Source: Culex pipiens pallens (lineage: Eukaryota; Arthropoda; Insecta; Diptera; Culicidae). From it: a stretch of DNA of 64,000 nt. Under the pieces are notes generated by a model. That model was not told the DNA's origin. It ran no database searches and was given only the letters and a program-made list of their open reading frames with translations. How positions within the stretch are numbered: position 1 is the first letter of the stretch; every line of letters starts with the position of its first letter. Positions 43,770 to 57,212 of the stretch are shown piece after piece. Made by a program: the position numbers and the translations under genes. The DNA lies in assembly GCF_016801865.2 (NCBI RefSeq), contig NC_068938.1, positions 222,968,663-223,032,662 on the forward strand, in the 5' to 3' direction.

Positions 43770-45401
43770 CAACTCCTGTTTGTTCTGTTTGTTCAATTCA
43801 TCAATATTAGTAGTACTCGGGAACTATTTTCATTTAGACTTTATTTTCTTCTTTTTTGTGTGTGTTTGTGTTTTTTTTGTGTGAAAACATGTTTGTGTCT
43901 GTTTGCTTCTGTGCTTTTTTTGTAACTATTTCTCTCTCTCTCTCTCTTCTACCTATCGCGCCATTACTCGGTTAGAACTGGAATTCATAATAATTAAGAC
44001 TTTAGTCTCTCGCTTTCTTTCAACTGGTGTAAAACCAACAATTTGCATCGCTTTGACAACTTGATTTGTTGAGTTTAGATTTAAACACGAGTTTTTTTTT
44101 GTTTGTTAATTTTACTTTGTAGTTTTGATTTTGGCTGACGACACGCAGCTGGATTAGTTTTTTTGACAATAATTAAAGATCAACATAAATAATAAACTTT
44201 TTTCGCTTTTTATTCTTGTGTATAATCTAAATTATCTGTTTGTCACTCTATTCTGTGGTTATTAATTTTAGTTCATTACTAACCAGCATAAGGTAATACA
44301 ATTTTCGTTTGTTTGTTTTTGATTTTTAATGTTTAAACTATATATATCTGGCTTAGGAGTAGCAACGATTAATCTTTCGCACTTAGTATGCAAAAATCTG
44401 GCTTTTTCTTTGCTGTTTGTTTTTTTTTGTTCTTTATTCAAAAGCTCCCTATTATATTATGTAGTTTAATTGTTTTAGTTTGTGGCGGACTGCACCTGCA
44501 GTCTGTATATTTTGTTTTTTTTTTTCTCCTTCCTGTTATATTATATAAATATAGCGATTAACGTTTTTTTTGTTGCCGTTGCTCGGCTATGCTCAAGTTA
44601 TATACTATTTAGATGTAATTTCTTAGCAATGAAATGGTTTTTTTCCGCTTAGTTTCTCTCATAAATTGGATTTTTAGAAAATTGCTGCATTATAAATTTT
44701 ACACACAATGTGTTGTTTGTTTTTCTAAATCTGAATTGTTTGTTTTCGTTTTTTCCTGACTCGGTTGCACGTGGCGATCATCAAAATTGGGTTCAAAGCT
44801 TGGGTCCAAAAACGTGTGTGTGTGTGGGTTCTCTAATCGCTAGGCCAAAAAAGAAAACAATATCAAAAAACCGTGTGTCCACGTGGCGTCGTGCGGCCGC
44901 GCGCTGCTCACACAACAACAACAACACCAAATCCAAAAATAAAAACATTTGTGCTCTTCTCGAGTTTCGAGGATCGTAGTGGCCTTTGCAATTTCACGCC
45001 GTTGTTGGGTCCTAGCAATCCTCACGTCACAATCGAATAAAAAAGACGAGCACGCTGGCGCGCGCGTTTTGCTTGCCGTGTCGGCCTACTACGATCACCA
45101 CGTGGACTGTGACTTTTAAAAAACGGTTTCGTCCCAGAGGTTTGGAACTGGATCTTTTTTTTTTGTTTGTTTTTGGGCACGTGAGTTTTGTGCACATTCA
45201 AAAAACTTCCGTTTGAGGGAATTCAAACTGTGTGTGGTTGGTGGCTGTGTGTGTGTAGAGAGAAAGTTCTCCCTTCCAGATTGACGGTCTCTACTGCTGC
45301 GGCTGTTGCTCGGAGGAAGGTTCGGCACCACCGTCTGTGGCGCCCGTTGGCAGTTGTTGGATCGGGTCTGGAAGAGTGAACCTGGTCTCTACGGCAAAAC
45401 C
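43770..45401 (-). other. Probable Mkp3 3' UTR
   Basis: The stretch after the Mkp3 stop is AT-rich and frame-poor. Minus-strand AATAAA (TTTATT on plus) occurs at 44433-44438 and near 43845. The end point is uncertain. T-rich runs at 44510-44530 and GT-rich runs at 43857-43885 are present. Confidence 0.4.
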
Positions 45402-48400
45402 TCATTTAGGAGTATTACTGCTGGGCGTCCACCGGTCGAACTCGATGCCGGAGTCGGGTGAAATGCCACTGCTGAACGGTCCGAGCAGTTCGATGGCCGC
45501 TTGGTTGCATTTGCACTCCACCTCGAAGCAGGTGCAGCTGTACTTGCCCATGTGGGTTCGCGGACCGGTTCCGGAGCCCCGATCGTGGGCCGTCGGAGGT
45601 TGATCAGCGGACAGGTTACGCTGGAGCCCACTGGACGAGGGAAATGCGGCACTACCACTGCTGATCGAGGACGAAGAGGGCGTTGACGCGGACGAACAAC
45701 CGCCCGGAATCAGCTTTGCCCGGTGGCCGGCCTCGATGTTGAGCTGGCGCTCGAATGTGTGCAGCTGCTCCATAAAGTGGAAGTTGGGCGAGACGTCCGG
45801 CTTGCGTGCCCGCACCAGCGAAAACGCATCGTTCAGGCTCAGCGTCCGCGCGAACATGATGTAGGCCAGCGTGACCGTCACCGACCGGGACACTCCGGCG
45901 AGGCAGTGCACCAACACGCCAGCACCCTTGGACCGGGCCTCATCTGCAAATAGAGCAAAAAGATTGTTATTGTAACCTTCCCCAAACAAACCTCAAATCA
46001 TTCCTTACCGATAAACTTTATTGCATTTGGAAAGTGACCGGCCAAATCCTGCGACCAGTGGTCCGTGATCGGAATCTGCAGATACTTTATGTGCCCATCG
46101 CGCTCGAAAACATTTGGCAGATCGGGAGTCACGTTCAAGATATACTGTAACAACAAAATCACATTAATAAAAAAAATCTTCAAATTTCCTAACAAAACTC
46201 CCTCAAACCCACCTTAATGTTGTACTTTTTCAGCGACTTGAGGTCCTCGCTGTGGGAGGCGTTCCCCAGGAAGAGGCCCTTCTCAATCTCGACCGGCTCG
46301 ACGTTGACCGGTTCGGCGATGTAGTTCGTTGTGCTCTCGCAGTCCGAGTCGGTGCTGCTGCTGCACGTCGAGTCCGAGAACGGGATCGAGATGCGGAGCG
46401 ATCTGCGGGTCAGAAAAGAGACAAAAGGTTAGATTTTTTCATTCTCACTATGCATTGATATTTAGTAATATTTGGAGGCCAATCTGCTATTTCTATTTTT
46501 TTTTAAGAAAAGCTGTTAATTTTATAATAGCCAATATTTTGACCTTTTTCCGGGTTCAGAGGATCAGCTAGAGAAACTTTTGCTTCATTACACACATAAC
46601 TTCTCATGTTTTGCAGTTAAACGATTTAAAAAAGCCTGATTTTTTTTTAATTGTAATGCTGAACATAGCTTGAATTAAATTTGAAAGCTACATCCAAACG
46701 GTAATCGCATGATTTAGAAAGACAAAATTTGATTAACATTTTAAATTTGGATGTACCTGCTTAAAAACTGTTTGATAATGATATGGCTACAATTTTTAGG
46801 GCTCATCTTCTTAATTGTTTTTCCACTCCAAATGGTAAAAAGCTAATTTGTATGAAAGATGGACCAAGAGTTTAAACTTTCAATAGCTTTTTAAACATTT
46901 TGAAATCTTTCAAAAATAAAGATTTTACTTTCAAGTGTCAAACGAATTCAAAACAATCGCAGTCTGTCATGGATTATTGAATAAATTAATTAATTAAGAG
47001 CGAGTCCACGAACAGCCCTTTGTATGGGACGTTGTTTGGACCTCTCCAATCTGCCTGAAATTTGCAGGAGTTGTTTGTATATATAAACCTAGCATCTGGC
47101 CAAAATATGAGCACTCTAGGTCAACGGGAAGTGGGGCAAATCGGGACATCAAGTTGTATGGTTCAATTAAGTCAAAAATCTTAAAAAGGCTATAGCTTAG
47201 TTAAAATTCAATTAAATTTCAAAATTCAAAATGCAAAGGGCTTGAAAAAATGCAACAAAATGCAGGGTAGAGCATCCTAATTGGTTGAATCTAAAGGGAA
47301 TCATTTTAGTGAAAAAAAGCACCATTTTCAAACTCAAATAAAAAAGTGTTCCATCCTTATATCAACTCAGATCGACCTGCTGCTTGTAGGGGACATCAGG
47401 GACTACCATCTGAGACTGAGAACGCTTTGAGTAAGGCAGTTTAACACAGAAAATAGACACTTTTTCTTTTTGTTAATTTTTTTGGTTTGGTGCAAAAAAG
47501 TCTTCTTTACATCGCTAATTACTTTTCAGAATCAACTCAGATCGCTTTGCATTCTTCACAAAATTGCACGAAATAGCTCACACTTGACGAAATTTCGACA
47601 CAAATACCAACGACTCCACACCACTTTCCGGGAAAATCGAAATTTTTGCTTTTCCCCTGAACCTTTTTGACTCACGTTTGGCACAGATGCTTTATTTTAC
47701 CTAAGGAATCACGTCAGGGGAGCCCGAGGATTTTCCAATTTTTTTTCGTTGTCACGTTCAGTTAACGTTCAGTTCATTTTGGTATTTCTTTTTTTTTTTA
47801 TATTTCCTAAAATTTAAAAATAAACTCGCATTTTGCAACAATAGAAACTCTCCAAATTATCTACATATTTTTTCATATTTTATAATAAATTATCTTTTTA
47901 TATGTTGAAAATAATTCACTCAATGACTTTAAGTGTATTTTTCAAAAAATAATTGATTGAAGTGATGTTTACACTTTGGTACCGCACTGCCGCTCTAATC
48001 TAGTCCGTCCCATATGTATTTTTGTCAAATTTGAGATAAACTTACCAAAAGTATTGTTTTCACATGTTCTTTAAGCCTATTTGATAAAAAAGCTATGTTT
48101 GTTCTAAAAATTCCAAAATAAAAATCACTTTTGTGCTGTCCCATATGTAAAATAAAAGCAAGTCAGTTCCTTCTATATTAATGTCTCACAAATCGATTGA
48201 ATAAATGCGGAATTTTTTGAATTTTACTGACAATGGCTCTTAGAACCAGTAGCACTTGAAAATATCATTCATAGTCTGAATCTAAGTTCATATCTGAAGC
48301 AATATTTGTTTTTAGTTCTGAGGCATAATTGTCGAAACCCTTTGGAATTTTTTTTTACACCGGGAACTATCACGGACAGAAAAAATAAAATACCGTAAAC

Positions 48401-51400
48401 TGGGGTCAATCGGGACACATGGGGCGAATGGGGACAGCAGTTTTAACCATGTTGGAGCACAATATTTTGATTTTTCTGGTTGGTTTCGGTTAGAACAGAC
48501 TCAGGCCAACAAAATGTGTACATCCATTTCCAAATTTAAAAGCTTTAAGTGCTCTAGAAACTGCTGTCCCTATTCAGACTGTAGTCCCGATTCACCCCAG
48601 ATTACGGTACATACCATTATGACAAATATTCCATGAAACGATTTCTATTACATCTTGAATTAATATTCCTGGTCCTGTTTCAGGAAGAAGTTTCGTTTCC
48701 GATAAAGATTGGCAGTGGAATTTTAATTTCAAGAGTCCAGATGCATGCCGTCCTTGAAATATTCTTTGCCACTGCAGCATTGAAGAAATTGTCTCGTTAC
48801 TGGTCAAATCTCAAAAACTAGTTCTGGTTTAAAATCCTATGAAATCTACAATAATCGAACATTAATAGTAGTTTATGCAACAAGTTGCAAAAAGAGGATT
48901 TTTTCAGCACGAGTCGTACATTTATCCAACGAGGTTCACCGAGTTGGATAAATACGACGAGTGCTGAAAAAATCAAGTTTTGCAACGAGTTCCATACAAC
49001 ATTTTTTGCAATTCCGAAAAACACCCATTGAGTGAAATTTTAAGTCTAATTTTCATGTATTTTGTCAATAAATCGTTTAAATCAAAAAAATGTTGAAAAG
49101 TGTTATTTTTCGAAACAAGTGCTGAAAAGTTCAACTTTTCAGCACCCATTTCAGTGCTGAAAAGTAGAACTTTTCAGCATTTATTTTGAAAAGTGTTGCT
49201 ATTCGATTCTGTTATTTTTGGTACAGAAAAGTAGATTATTTCGTCGTTCAAGAATGACAGGAAAAGTAAGTAGTTTCACGACGGAATTGCAAAAAATCAT
49301 TTTATGATAATAATTACTAATATCTTCCAAAACAAACCTTGAAATGACACTTAAAATACTGGTGTACATGTACAAGCCTACCTTGATAAGATGATTGACT
49401 TGCCTTTATTTATGGGCAAATAAAGTCAAGTCGGTTCCGTCTAGAAAACTGTACAAATTTACCTCAAAATTTTAAGATTTATGAAACAAATTTATGCTAG
49501 GGGTATTATTTGAACTAATATTGAAATAATTGTATAAAAATTAACCAAAAAATTGTTGATTTGGAATGTGAAAAATGGTGAAACACTTTCTGGGCTTCTG
49601 ACGGCGTTATCTCAGCACCCACTTTTTACATATGGGACGGACTAGATTAGAACGGCAGAGCACATTTTTTATGATGTTTAAGCCAACCTCCATGTAAATT
49701 AAAAGAAATAGTCTTGAAAAAATCACTTCGGATAATCGATGACGTAAATAATAAAATACATCAAAAAACCTGTTTGTATTTTTTTATTTGGTTGAAATTT
49801 TTTATCATTGGTTCGTCTATACAAATCTCCATACAATTTTGGTAGCTGTCCATACAAAAAGGGTTTTAAGATATTCACACATATTTATTTTTCTATTGAA
49901 AGTCGGATGCATATTTGTTGAGTTATTGTCACTTAAAAAATCGACGCAAATTGGTGATGTTTTTTTTTAATTTGCAGCATCTACTAATGTTACAGCTCAA
50001 AAGATGCAATTTTTGGTCTTCTAAATCATATTCAAAAAATAGATTTTTCACGAATCGCCGCCCAATTATTTTTTTGAGGGATTTTTTTTTACATTTCAAT
50101 ACCCTTTGTGTATGCCAAAATTGTACGGAAACTTGTATGAACGAACTTATGATGCACACTCAATATTTTATCCAAATGAAAAAATACAAAAAAAATATTG
50201 TCCGAAGTTTTAAAGAGGTGCTTTTTGCAGATGGTGTAAAATCTCTTTGACTGAATTCGGCTTTTTTTAATTTTTCAAATTTTGTAAAGAAATGCAGAGA
50301 TATTTGAGCGACAGAAACTTAGGCTAGATTTTTGTTAATTTAACCTCGATTGAATGGTTGATTGCCCATTACATTACAAAATGCATTTTTCATTATTAAA
50401 TCACCGCCATTTTGGCCACCATCTTGGATTTGAAAATTCTAAATCACTTTAGTGTAGTTTAGAGGACATACTATAGCTTGATAATCAATGAAAATGTTTT
50501 ATTTTCTTACTTTGAACATCAAATTCGAGTTCTGCGATCCATTTTAGTCAAATTTGAATGGTTGATTGCCTATTAAGTTACAAAATGCAACTTTTTCAAT
50601 ATTTCATCACCGCCATTTTGGCCGCCATCTTGGATTTGAAAATTCTAAATCACTTCAGTGTAGATTAGAGGACATACTTTAGCTTGACAATCGAAAGTAT
50701 TAAGAGAACACAAAAAAAAAAACAATTTAGTGATTCGATGATCTGAAGTGAAATTTTTCCAAGTCCTTCGGATAATCGAAGTCTAGACGAAGTGCACCTA
50801 ACTGTAATTAAAGCTACTGCTATATGCAAAATGTAGTCTTAAATTTGTAGTTACTATTTTTTATGAATCGACTCTACGGTGCGATTTGTAAAAAAGGTCA
50901 GATTGATGTCGACATTTTCAATTCAAGTTATGTCTTCATTGCTAACAAATAACTAATGATATTCAGAAAATACACTTAACTTTAATCACTTCACTATATT
51001 ATCCAAATTATGTTTTTTTTATTCGTGGTACACTTATATTTCAGCTTCCTACATTCATATAACACAATACAATGCACACGCAACCTTTATCCAATTTTAG
51101 CTCCGGGGGGAAAAAACCCCAACCACGTCCGTAACTGCGGTCTACTCCACATTGTGCACTATTAAAACAAACAAAAAAAAAAGTAACTAGCCCGCGTACT
51201 TTCATCATCTCTCGTACCTAGTAGTACCATTATTGCCACTGCTGATGCCGGCTTTGCTGGCAACTCTTCGGCAGTGCATAGTAGTAACGGCGGCGGTTAG
51301 TAGTAGCTGTTCCGCAGCACTACAACTCAGTTTTCTGCCGGCCTGCTTCAGCGGCCAAGTCCTCTGTAATTTACGACCGCAACAGCTTCTTCCGTCCACA

Positions 51401-51755
51401 TAATCAATCATCTGACTCTTTTTCCTGAACTACACAGTAGGCCACTACTGTTTGCAACAATTGCAGCGCCAACAATGAACTCAAATTACAGTGTGTGTGT
51501 GAGTTTGGGTTTTCTAAAATTGCGCGCACTTTAAAACATGAGAAGGAAGCAAAAACACACTCTCGTTACTTTCACCGTAACCGAACGCTACCGACTGACT
51601 AACCGCGACCGACTGCGGCCAAGGAGCGCTGCTGCTCCCCCGCTTCGTGACTTACCTCAGTCCCATCAGTTGCTCGGGACATCCCGACTGCAGGTTGGCG
51701 GGCACTTCATCCTCGCACCACTCCGGAAACGACTGCCGAAAGTTGGCATAGCCGC
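45402..51755 (-). CDS. Mkp3: Mkp3, ERK-specific dual-specificity phosphatase (5' end missing)
   Basis: Four coding exons fit on the minus strand: 51656-51755, 46213-46402, 46009-46144 and 45402-45943, all GT-AG, with agreeing phases, giving about 321 visible residues. The first exon reads GGYANFRQSFPEWCEDEVPA, the end of the N-terminal rhodanese-like (CH2) domain, and leads to MGLRSLRIS. The catalytic domain follows: YILNVTPDLPNVF, the general-acid loop ITDHWSQDL, and the active-site loop VHCLAGVSRS. The C-terminus is a Ser-rich tail ending SPDSGIEFDRWTPSS. This matches the DUSP6/7/9 class, cytoplasmic phosphatases that bind and inactivate ERK and dampen receptor tyrosine kinase signalling. 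The start codon and kinase-interaction motif are not found in the window, and the gene probably continues past 64 kb. The acceptor at 51756-51757 has a weak pyrimidine tract. Confidence 0.92.
46403..47983 (-). other. Mkp3 intron, no recognised elements
   Basis: AT-rich DNA. Two short blocks with AAATCGGGACATC (47140-47165) resemble the MITE at 48393. No exon is supported. Confidence 0.4.
48393..48607. mobile_element. TA-flanked MITE, CCGTAAACTGGGG ends
   Basis: CCGTAAACTGGGGTCAATCG at the left pairs with GATTCACCCCAGATTACGG at the right, and TA flanks both ends. It is 215 bp long. Confidence 0.7.
48863..49296 (+). mobile_element. Foldback MITE, copy C
   Basis: It has the same order of blocks as copy A and the best-preserved palindromes (GTGCTGAAAAGT arms, and a long foldback around GAGGTTCACC). 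Confidence 0.8.
50351..50690 (+). repeat. Two-copy direct repeat of about 204 bp
   Basis: GAATGGTTGATTGCC, CACCGCCATTTTGGCC and ATCTTGGATTTGAAAATTCT occur twice, 204 bp apart. A related block in opposite orientation lies at 62745-62850. Nearby CTTCGGATAATCGA ends (49725, 50765) suggest a pogo-like element. Confidence 0.6.
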
Positions 51756-53501
51756 CTACGCGCGCACACAATGACGACGGCGTAGTAGGCGTTGCCACAG
51801 TAGCAGCGGCAGGCAGCAGGCAGTAGTAGTTGTTTCACGTTTCACGCACGTTCACAGCCGGGGATCAGCATGGGGAGGGGGAAGGAAGAGAAGAACAAAC
51901 AACGAGAGAAAGGTATTAGTATTAAAATCGAAGTGTGCCGTGGGTTTTTCTTTCCCTTACGTGGTGAGAGAGGGGGGCGGGTGGCGGTTGAGGAAGGAGA
52001 GGGGTAGGGTTCAACCGCGTGGGTGGCATGGAAATGAGTGGGCGCCCCCTTGCTTGCTGAAGGAGCTTTTCATTCATTTTCCCGAGCACACGACGGGAGC
52101 ACGACGAAAAATGCACGAACATTTACGAGGTTCAGAACACCAGCACCAGAACATAGGTTACATCATGACGACATGACGCGGCATCGTCGGTGTTGGTGAT
52201 CGTAGCAGGCGAAGTTGCTATAGCTTGGAGGTGATTATGGTGATGCGTGGGACGCGGGTGACCGTGATGGATTGCTGCGATGGACGGGGAGGGGATTGAG
52301 GGAAAAGGGCTATTACTTTTTTGACAGCACGCAGTAGATCTAGTGTGCGTGGTGACTGGCTTTAAGTTGGTTCTCATCAACTGTATGGGTTTCTATTACT
52401 CTAGAAACATAAAATTGCTTAGGTATTTATTTTCGAAACATCAAACCAAGGTGCAAAATTTTTGGTATTCATGAAATGCTAAGCTTTGAACGGGTTAGGA
52501 GAGAAGTTTACGAAAATATATGTGATCATATTATTTATCTTATTTTTCGAGTTTATATAGAACAAAAAAAAAAAAAAGAACTCAAGTAAATCGCTTGTGT
52601 CTTTGGGATTTTTAATAAATTATCAACAAATTATTCGTGATTAAAATGTTGGGTTTTGTTTTTTTCTTTGATTTCATTATTTTATATAAATTTATCTTGT
52701 TTAGTTTTCCAGGTATATCAAGCATTATAATCATCTCTTGTCTGTATGTTTTTTCAATTACTATCAATTCCCTTATTGCGTTAAAATCTCAAAGGCCTAA
52801 GATATAAAAAATCTTATTTTGATCTTAAATAAAGGTGATGATATTATAATTGTCAAAGTTTGACCCCATGAAACATATATCTTTCAAAAGGTTGACGGCA
52901 ACATAAAAATACTTAAGAGATTTACATGTGACAAAATAACCTCTGACTAAATTACTTTTGGCTAGTTTTTGAACTTGCGGGGTGTAAAAAGATAGCACGA
53001 TCAGATCGCAAAAGAAAAAAAATCAATAATTTACAAAAAAAAAAAACATTTAAAATTTCAAAAATCAAATATCAAAAAAAATAAGATAAAAACATTATAA
53101 AAAAATTGAGGACTTTCAAAAACTGTTTTTTGTTGTTAATTCTGATTTATTTTTTATTTTCTTTTATTTTAGAATTTGAAGAATTTTTAAACTTTAGAAG
53201 ATTTATTGCGCAATTCTCACTAACTTGGACTTCGCACTAAATTATTGCTATTGATCGCACCATTGCGACTTGTCAAACTGGCTTGGGAAATTTTAATTTT
53301 CTCAAAAAATGATCAAAGCGAGCCGATGTTGCTCACCTGTCAATCGCAATTTTAAAGTGCGAATGTCCAGTTTGGTGGAAACTGCGACTGGAAATGTAAA
53401 TAAACAACTGCTGGTTGCCTAGTTTTGGAAACTTTGTTGTCAAAAGTGCGAGAGAAAAGTGCGGGCCAAATCCAAGTTACAGTGCAAGGATCAATATGAA
53501 T
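51756..53501 (-). other. Upstream Mkp3 intron or regulatory sequence
   Basis: A GC-richer region at 51780-52380 includes two AGTAGGC words (one at 51784-51790) and is probably regulatory. It then becomes AT-rich. No further Mkp3 exon could be identified on the minus strand. Confidence 0.35.
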
Positions 53502-54530
53502 GTTAAGAATTTTAAGAATTTTAAGAATTTTAAGAATTTTAAGAATTTTAAAAAATTTAAGAATTTTAAGAATTTTAAGAATTTTAAAAATTTTAAGAAT
53601 TTTAAGAATTTGAAGAATTTGAAGAATTTTAAGAATTTTAAGAATTTTAAGAATTTTAAGAATTTTAAGAATTTTAAGAATTTTAAGAATTTTAAGAATT
53701 TTAAGAATTTTAAGAATTTTAAGAATTTTAAGAATTTTAAGAATTTTAAGAATTTTAAGAATTTTAAGAATTTTAAGAATTTGAAGAATTTGAAGAATTT
53801 TAAGAATTTTAAAATTTTTAAGAATTTTAAGAATTTTAAGAATTTTAAGAATTTTAAGAATTTTAAGAATTTTAAGAATTTTAAGAATTTTAAGAATTTT
53901 AAGAATTTTAAGAATTTTAAGAATTTTAAGAATTTTAAGAATTTTAAGAATTTTAAGAATTTTAAGAATTTTAAGAATTTTAAGAATTTTAAGAATTTTA
54001 AGAATTTTAAGAATTTTAAGAATTTTAAGAATTTTAAGAATTTTAAGAATTTTAAGAATTTTAAGAATTTTAAGAATTTTAAGAATTTTAAGAATTTTAA
54101 GAATTTTAAGAATTTTAAGAATTTTAAGAATTTTAAGAATTTTAAGAATTTTAAGAATTTTAAGAATTTTAAGAATTTTAAGAATTTTAAGAATTTTAAG
54201 AATTTTAAGAATTTTAAGAATTTTAAGAATTTTAAGAATTTTAAGAATTTTAAGAATTTTAAGAATTTTAAGAATTTTAAGAATTTTAAGAATTTTAAGA
54301 ATTTTAAGAATTTTAAAAATTTTAAGAATTTTAAGAATTTTAAGAATTTTAAGAATTTTAAGAATTTTAAGAATTTTAAGAATTTTAAGAATTTTAAGAA
54401 TTTTAAGAATTTTAAGAATTTTAAGAATTTTAAGAATTTTAAGAATTTTAGGAATTTTAAGAATTTTAAGAATTTTAAGAATTTTAAGAATTTTAAGAAT
54501 TTTAAGAATTTTAAGAATTTTAAGAATTTT
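53502..54530 (+). repeat. 1.03-kb array of the 9-bp unit AAGAATTTT
   Basis: About 114 copies of a 9-bp unit, nearly perfect over a long central stretch. Rare variants include paired TTTGAAGAA units at about 53608 and 53781, and AAAAATTTT. Since 9 is divisible by three, both strands are open for about 380-400 codons, reading Asn-Phe-Lys repeats on plus and Lys-Ile-Leu repeats on minus. I treat it as a satellite. Confidence 0.97.
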
Positions 54531-57212
54531 TTGAAACTTTATTTTTTTTAAGTGCAAGAATTTTAGAAATTTAAAATATTTTATTTTTTTTTTAGAAATC
54601 TAACTTTATTCAATCTAACTATATTTTTAGCGACAAAATTTTTAAATTTATTGTTTTTTTTTTTTATAATTTTTCTTATTTTTTTGTCATCAGGGGTGAC
54701 AATGGGTCTGGGAGGTGAGATTGGGTCATTCAAATTTCTGCAATTTAGTATGATCTTTTCTGTCACCTCTGAGACGGTAGTCAACTCTCAATGTTTTTCA
54801 AAAATCATGAAACTTATAAACTTAAAAAAGTGGCAACACTGTCAAATGATTTACAAATTACAAAAAATGTTATTTTTAATGATCGAATTCTGAATGAAAT
54901 ATTTTGCAATTTTATTTTATCGTGTGCAAAAAAAAAAGTTTTTTCATTCAATTCTTACAATTGTTGTAGTTTGCCAAAGGCATCAAATCAATTAGACACC
55001 TAGTGATCAAGATATATCGAACTTGAATGTTTTTAATACTTCTTCGAATGGACAGCTGTCAAAATGGTTTGGACCACCTGATGCTCTAAAATGGCTTCCT
55101 TGGTCATAAAGAAAGTATTCACACAGTTTTAGACGAATTGAAAAATCTAAAAATCTAATTTTATTTTATGATTTTTAAAAAGCAGCATTTTTTTTAAAGA
55201 GGTTCAGGACTTTGAATAAATTTTACAATTACATTAACACGTTTGTTTTCATTGAGCCTTAAAGCTTCCCCACCTTTTCAATCACGTGGAACCTCCATTC
55301 AGCGTGTTAATTCAAGCTTTAACCCTCGAATAAACAAACACATATCGGATGCACCATCACACACCTCTCCCCATCAGGGACATTTTTCCCCCCTTTCAGA
55401 AACGAGAACATGCCATTAAAGTGCATCAATGCAGTGAATGAGTGCACCACTCGACAAAGCAGGCCCTGAGTTTGTGTGTGCACTGCGCGCACTCTGACAG
55501 CCAGGAATTTTGAATGAAAATGAGCTTCGTGTGTCGAACGCGACGTGAATGAGTGAGCGAAGGGGGGATGTGTGCTGTTGTTGTTTTATGGAAGTTGTGA
55601 ATGATTGCGAGTCTTTCATAACAAAGAGTACGTATAGGTAAGCGGGACGGGGGGTAACACGTTCACTCTGAATGGTGTAACAATAGTTTTAACACAGTGT
55701 TTAAACAAGTAGGCGTTGAATGGGAGCAGCGCGAAGCGGAGAGAAAGAGCTCGAAGAAAAGCTTCTTGGATTGCTTTTCACCTGAAGAAATGGTGGGTTG
55801 GTGGGGGAGTGAGGAATCTGAGGAAGTATTTTTATTCAAATGAATTATTCAAAAACCTTTTTTCCTAGAAGAGAACACATGGCTTGGCGTGTTTCAAGAG
55901 AGGGAGGTTTGAACAGTCTTGGGCCGCGCAGACATGCCATGTCGACCGGAACGGACGCCCGGCTCGGTGGCCGCCCATGCGACGACCCGTTTTGGACTTC
56001 TGAGGGAACCGGCGCGCGCGCGGTAACGGGAAGCGTTGATTTTTCGCAGTAAAATGAGCTTCTTAACTTGGAAATGTCGGAGCGCGATATAAATCCGGTG
56101 GCGGGGTGAATGTCAGCGAGTTTAATTTATTTTGACGACCGATTTGGGTGGTTGACCGAGCGAGACGCTGATGAAAGTTGCTCAAAAGTTTAAGAAGTTT
56201 TTCGGAATAGTATTGAACTACTGAATTATTGTTAAAATGAAACTTAATTTTAAAAAGTTTCATTAATTTGAAGCATTTTATATTGTTTTCGTGTGTATAA
56301 ATGTTCAAACATTTGCTACGCCTCTGGCAAGCCTCGTGCTTCTCAATGAACGCAGTAGGCGTAGGCGCTTCTTTTTCCCACTCACTCTAGCCTTCTCCCT
56401 CATGCAAATGCCAATCTTCGGTACGCGTGGAGCGCGTAAACACAAATCAAAGCAAACCACGCAAAAACCGGGTAAAAAAGAAGATTTTATGAATGAACGT
56501 GTCTTCGTTGTTTTTATCTTCCTCTTTTTCGTTCACAAACACTCACTTGTACGCAAAGTGTACTGCGCCGGTTTTTCCGCAGCTCAATTCCGGCTTCCTT
56601 CCGGCGGCGCGCTGATTAACCAACCGCCAACTAGATTACTCTATACGCTTTCCTTCGTTTCCCATACGAAATCGCTTGCGCGCATCTGCTTTTTGAAATC
56701 CGGTCTTTTTTTTCGCGGCCTGCTTTGCTCTCCCTCCAAAGAATCGAATCGTTTTCTAGATTTCTTCCGCGGATGACCTTCAGGTTCAAAGATCTCAAAT
56801 TTTTATTATTCCTTCTGAGTGTGTGCGTTGGAAAAAAAAATTCTTTCCTCGGAATCGGCAGTCGGCGTGGCCTGTTTTCAGCGTTGGCCGTCGTCGTCTG
56901 ATAGACACAGGAAATGGGACCCCCACGTGTTTATGCATAATTTCACGCTTCCCGCGGACCGACCGGTCATTCCAGCGCCGCGTGGACACGTTTGAGGGAG
57001 AAGGTCTCATCCGTCCATTGTCTTCCACCACACCAGGTGGACCCATAAGACTGCTGAGCTTGGCTGAGGAATTTATGTTGCTGAAACTTTCGGCGAAACT
57101 AACAGTGTTTTTTCACCCTAAAATGTTGTGATTTCTTGGGTAGATACGAATGCGCATTCCAGTACAAACAATTACGCTTTTCTTCGGGTATTGATTTATT
57201 AGTTTCATTAGG
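54531..57212. other. No gene supported
   Basis: AT-rich to 55260, then a GC-mixed stretch to 57060 with short frames, for example 56291-56776, that lack recognisable domains. Two AGTAGGC words occur at 55708 and 56354. It could be Mkp3 regulatory DNA. Confidence 0.3.

Larger units (their letters stand above)
47984..49662. mobile_element. Inverted-repeat element in the Mkp3 intron with nested MITEs
   Basis: A block containing CTCTAATCTAGTCCGTCCCA at 47984-48018 is the near-complement of 49627-49662 (TGGGACGGACTAGATTAGA), about 35 bp with three mismatches. Outer ends are not defined and no transposase was found. It holds two younger MITEs at 48393-48607 and 48863-49296. Confidence 0.6.

Noticed and set aside
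53352..54557. KIL and KNF polymer proteins on opposite strands
   Set aside because: Both arise from the 9-bp satellite. No coding context such as splice signals or conserved flanks.
56291..56776. 161-codon frame MCINVQTFATPLASLV
   Set aside because: No recognisable domain or splice support, and composition shifts along its length.
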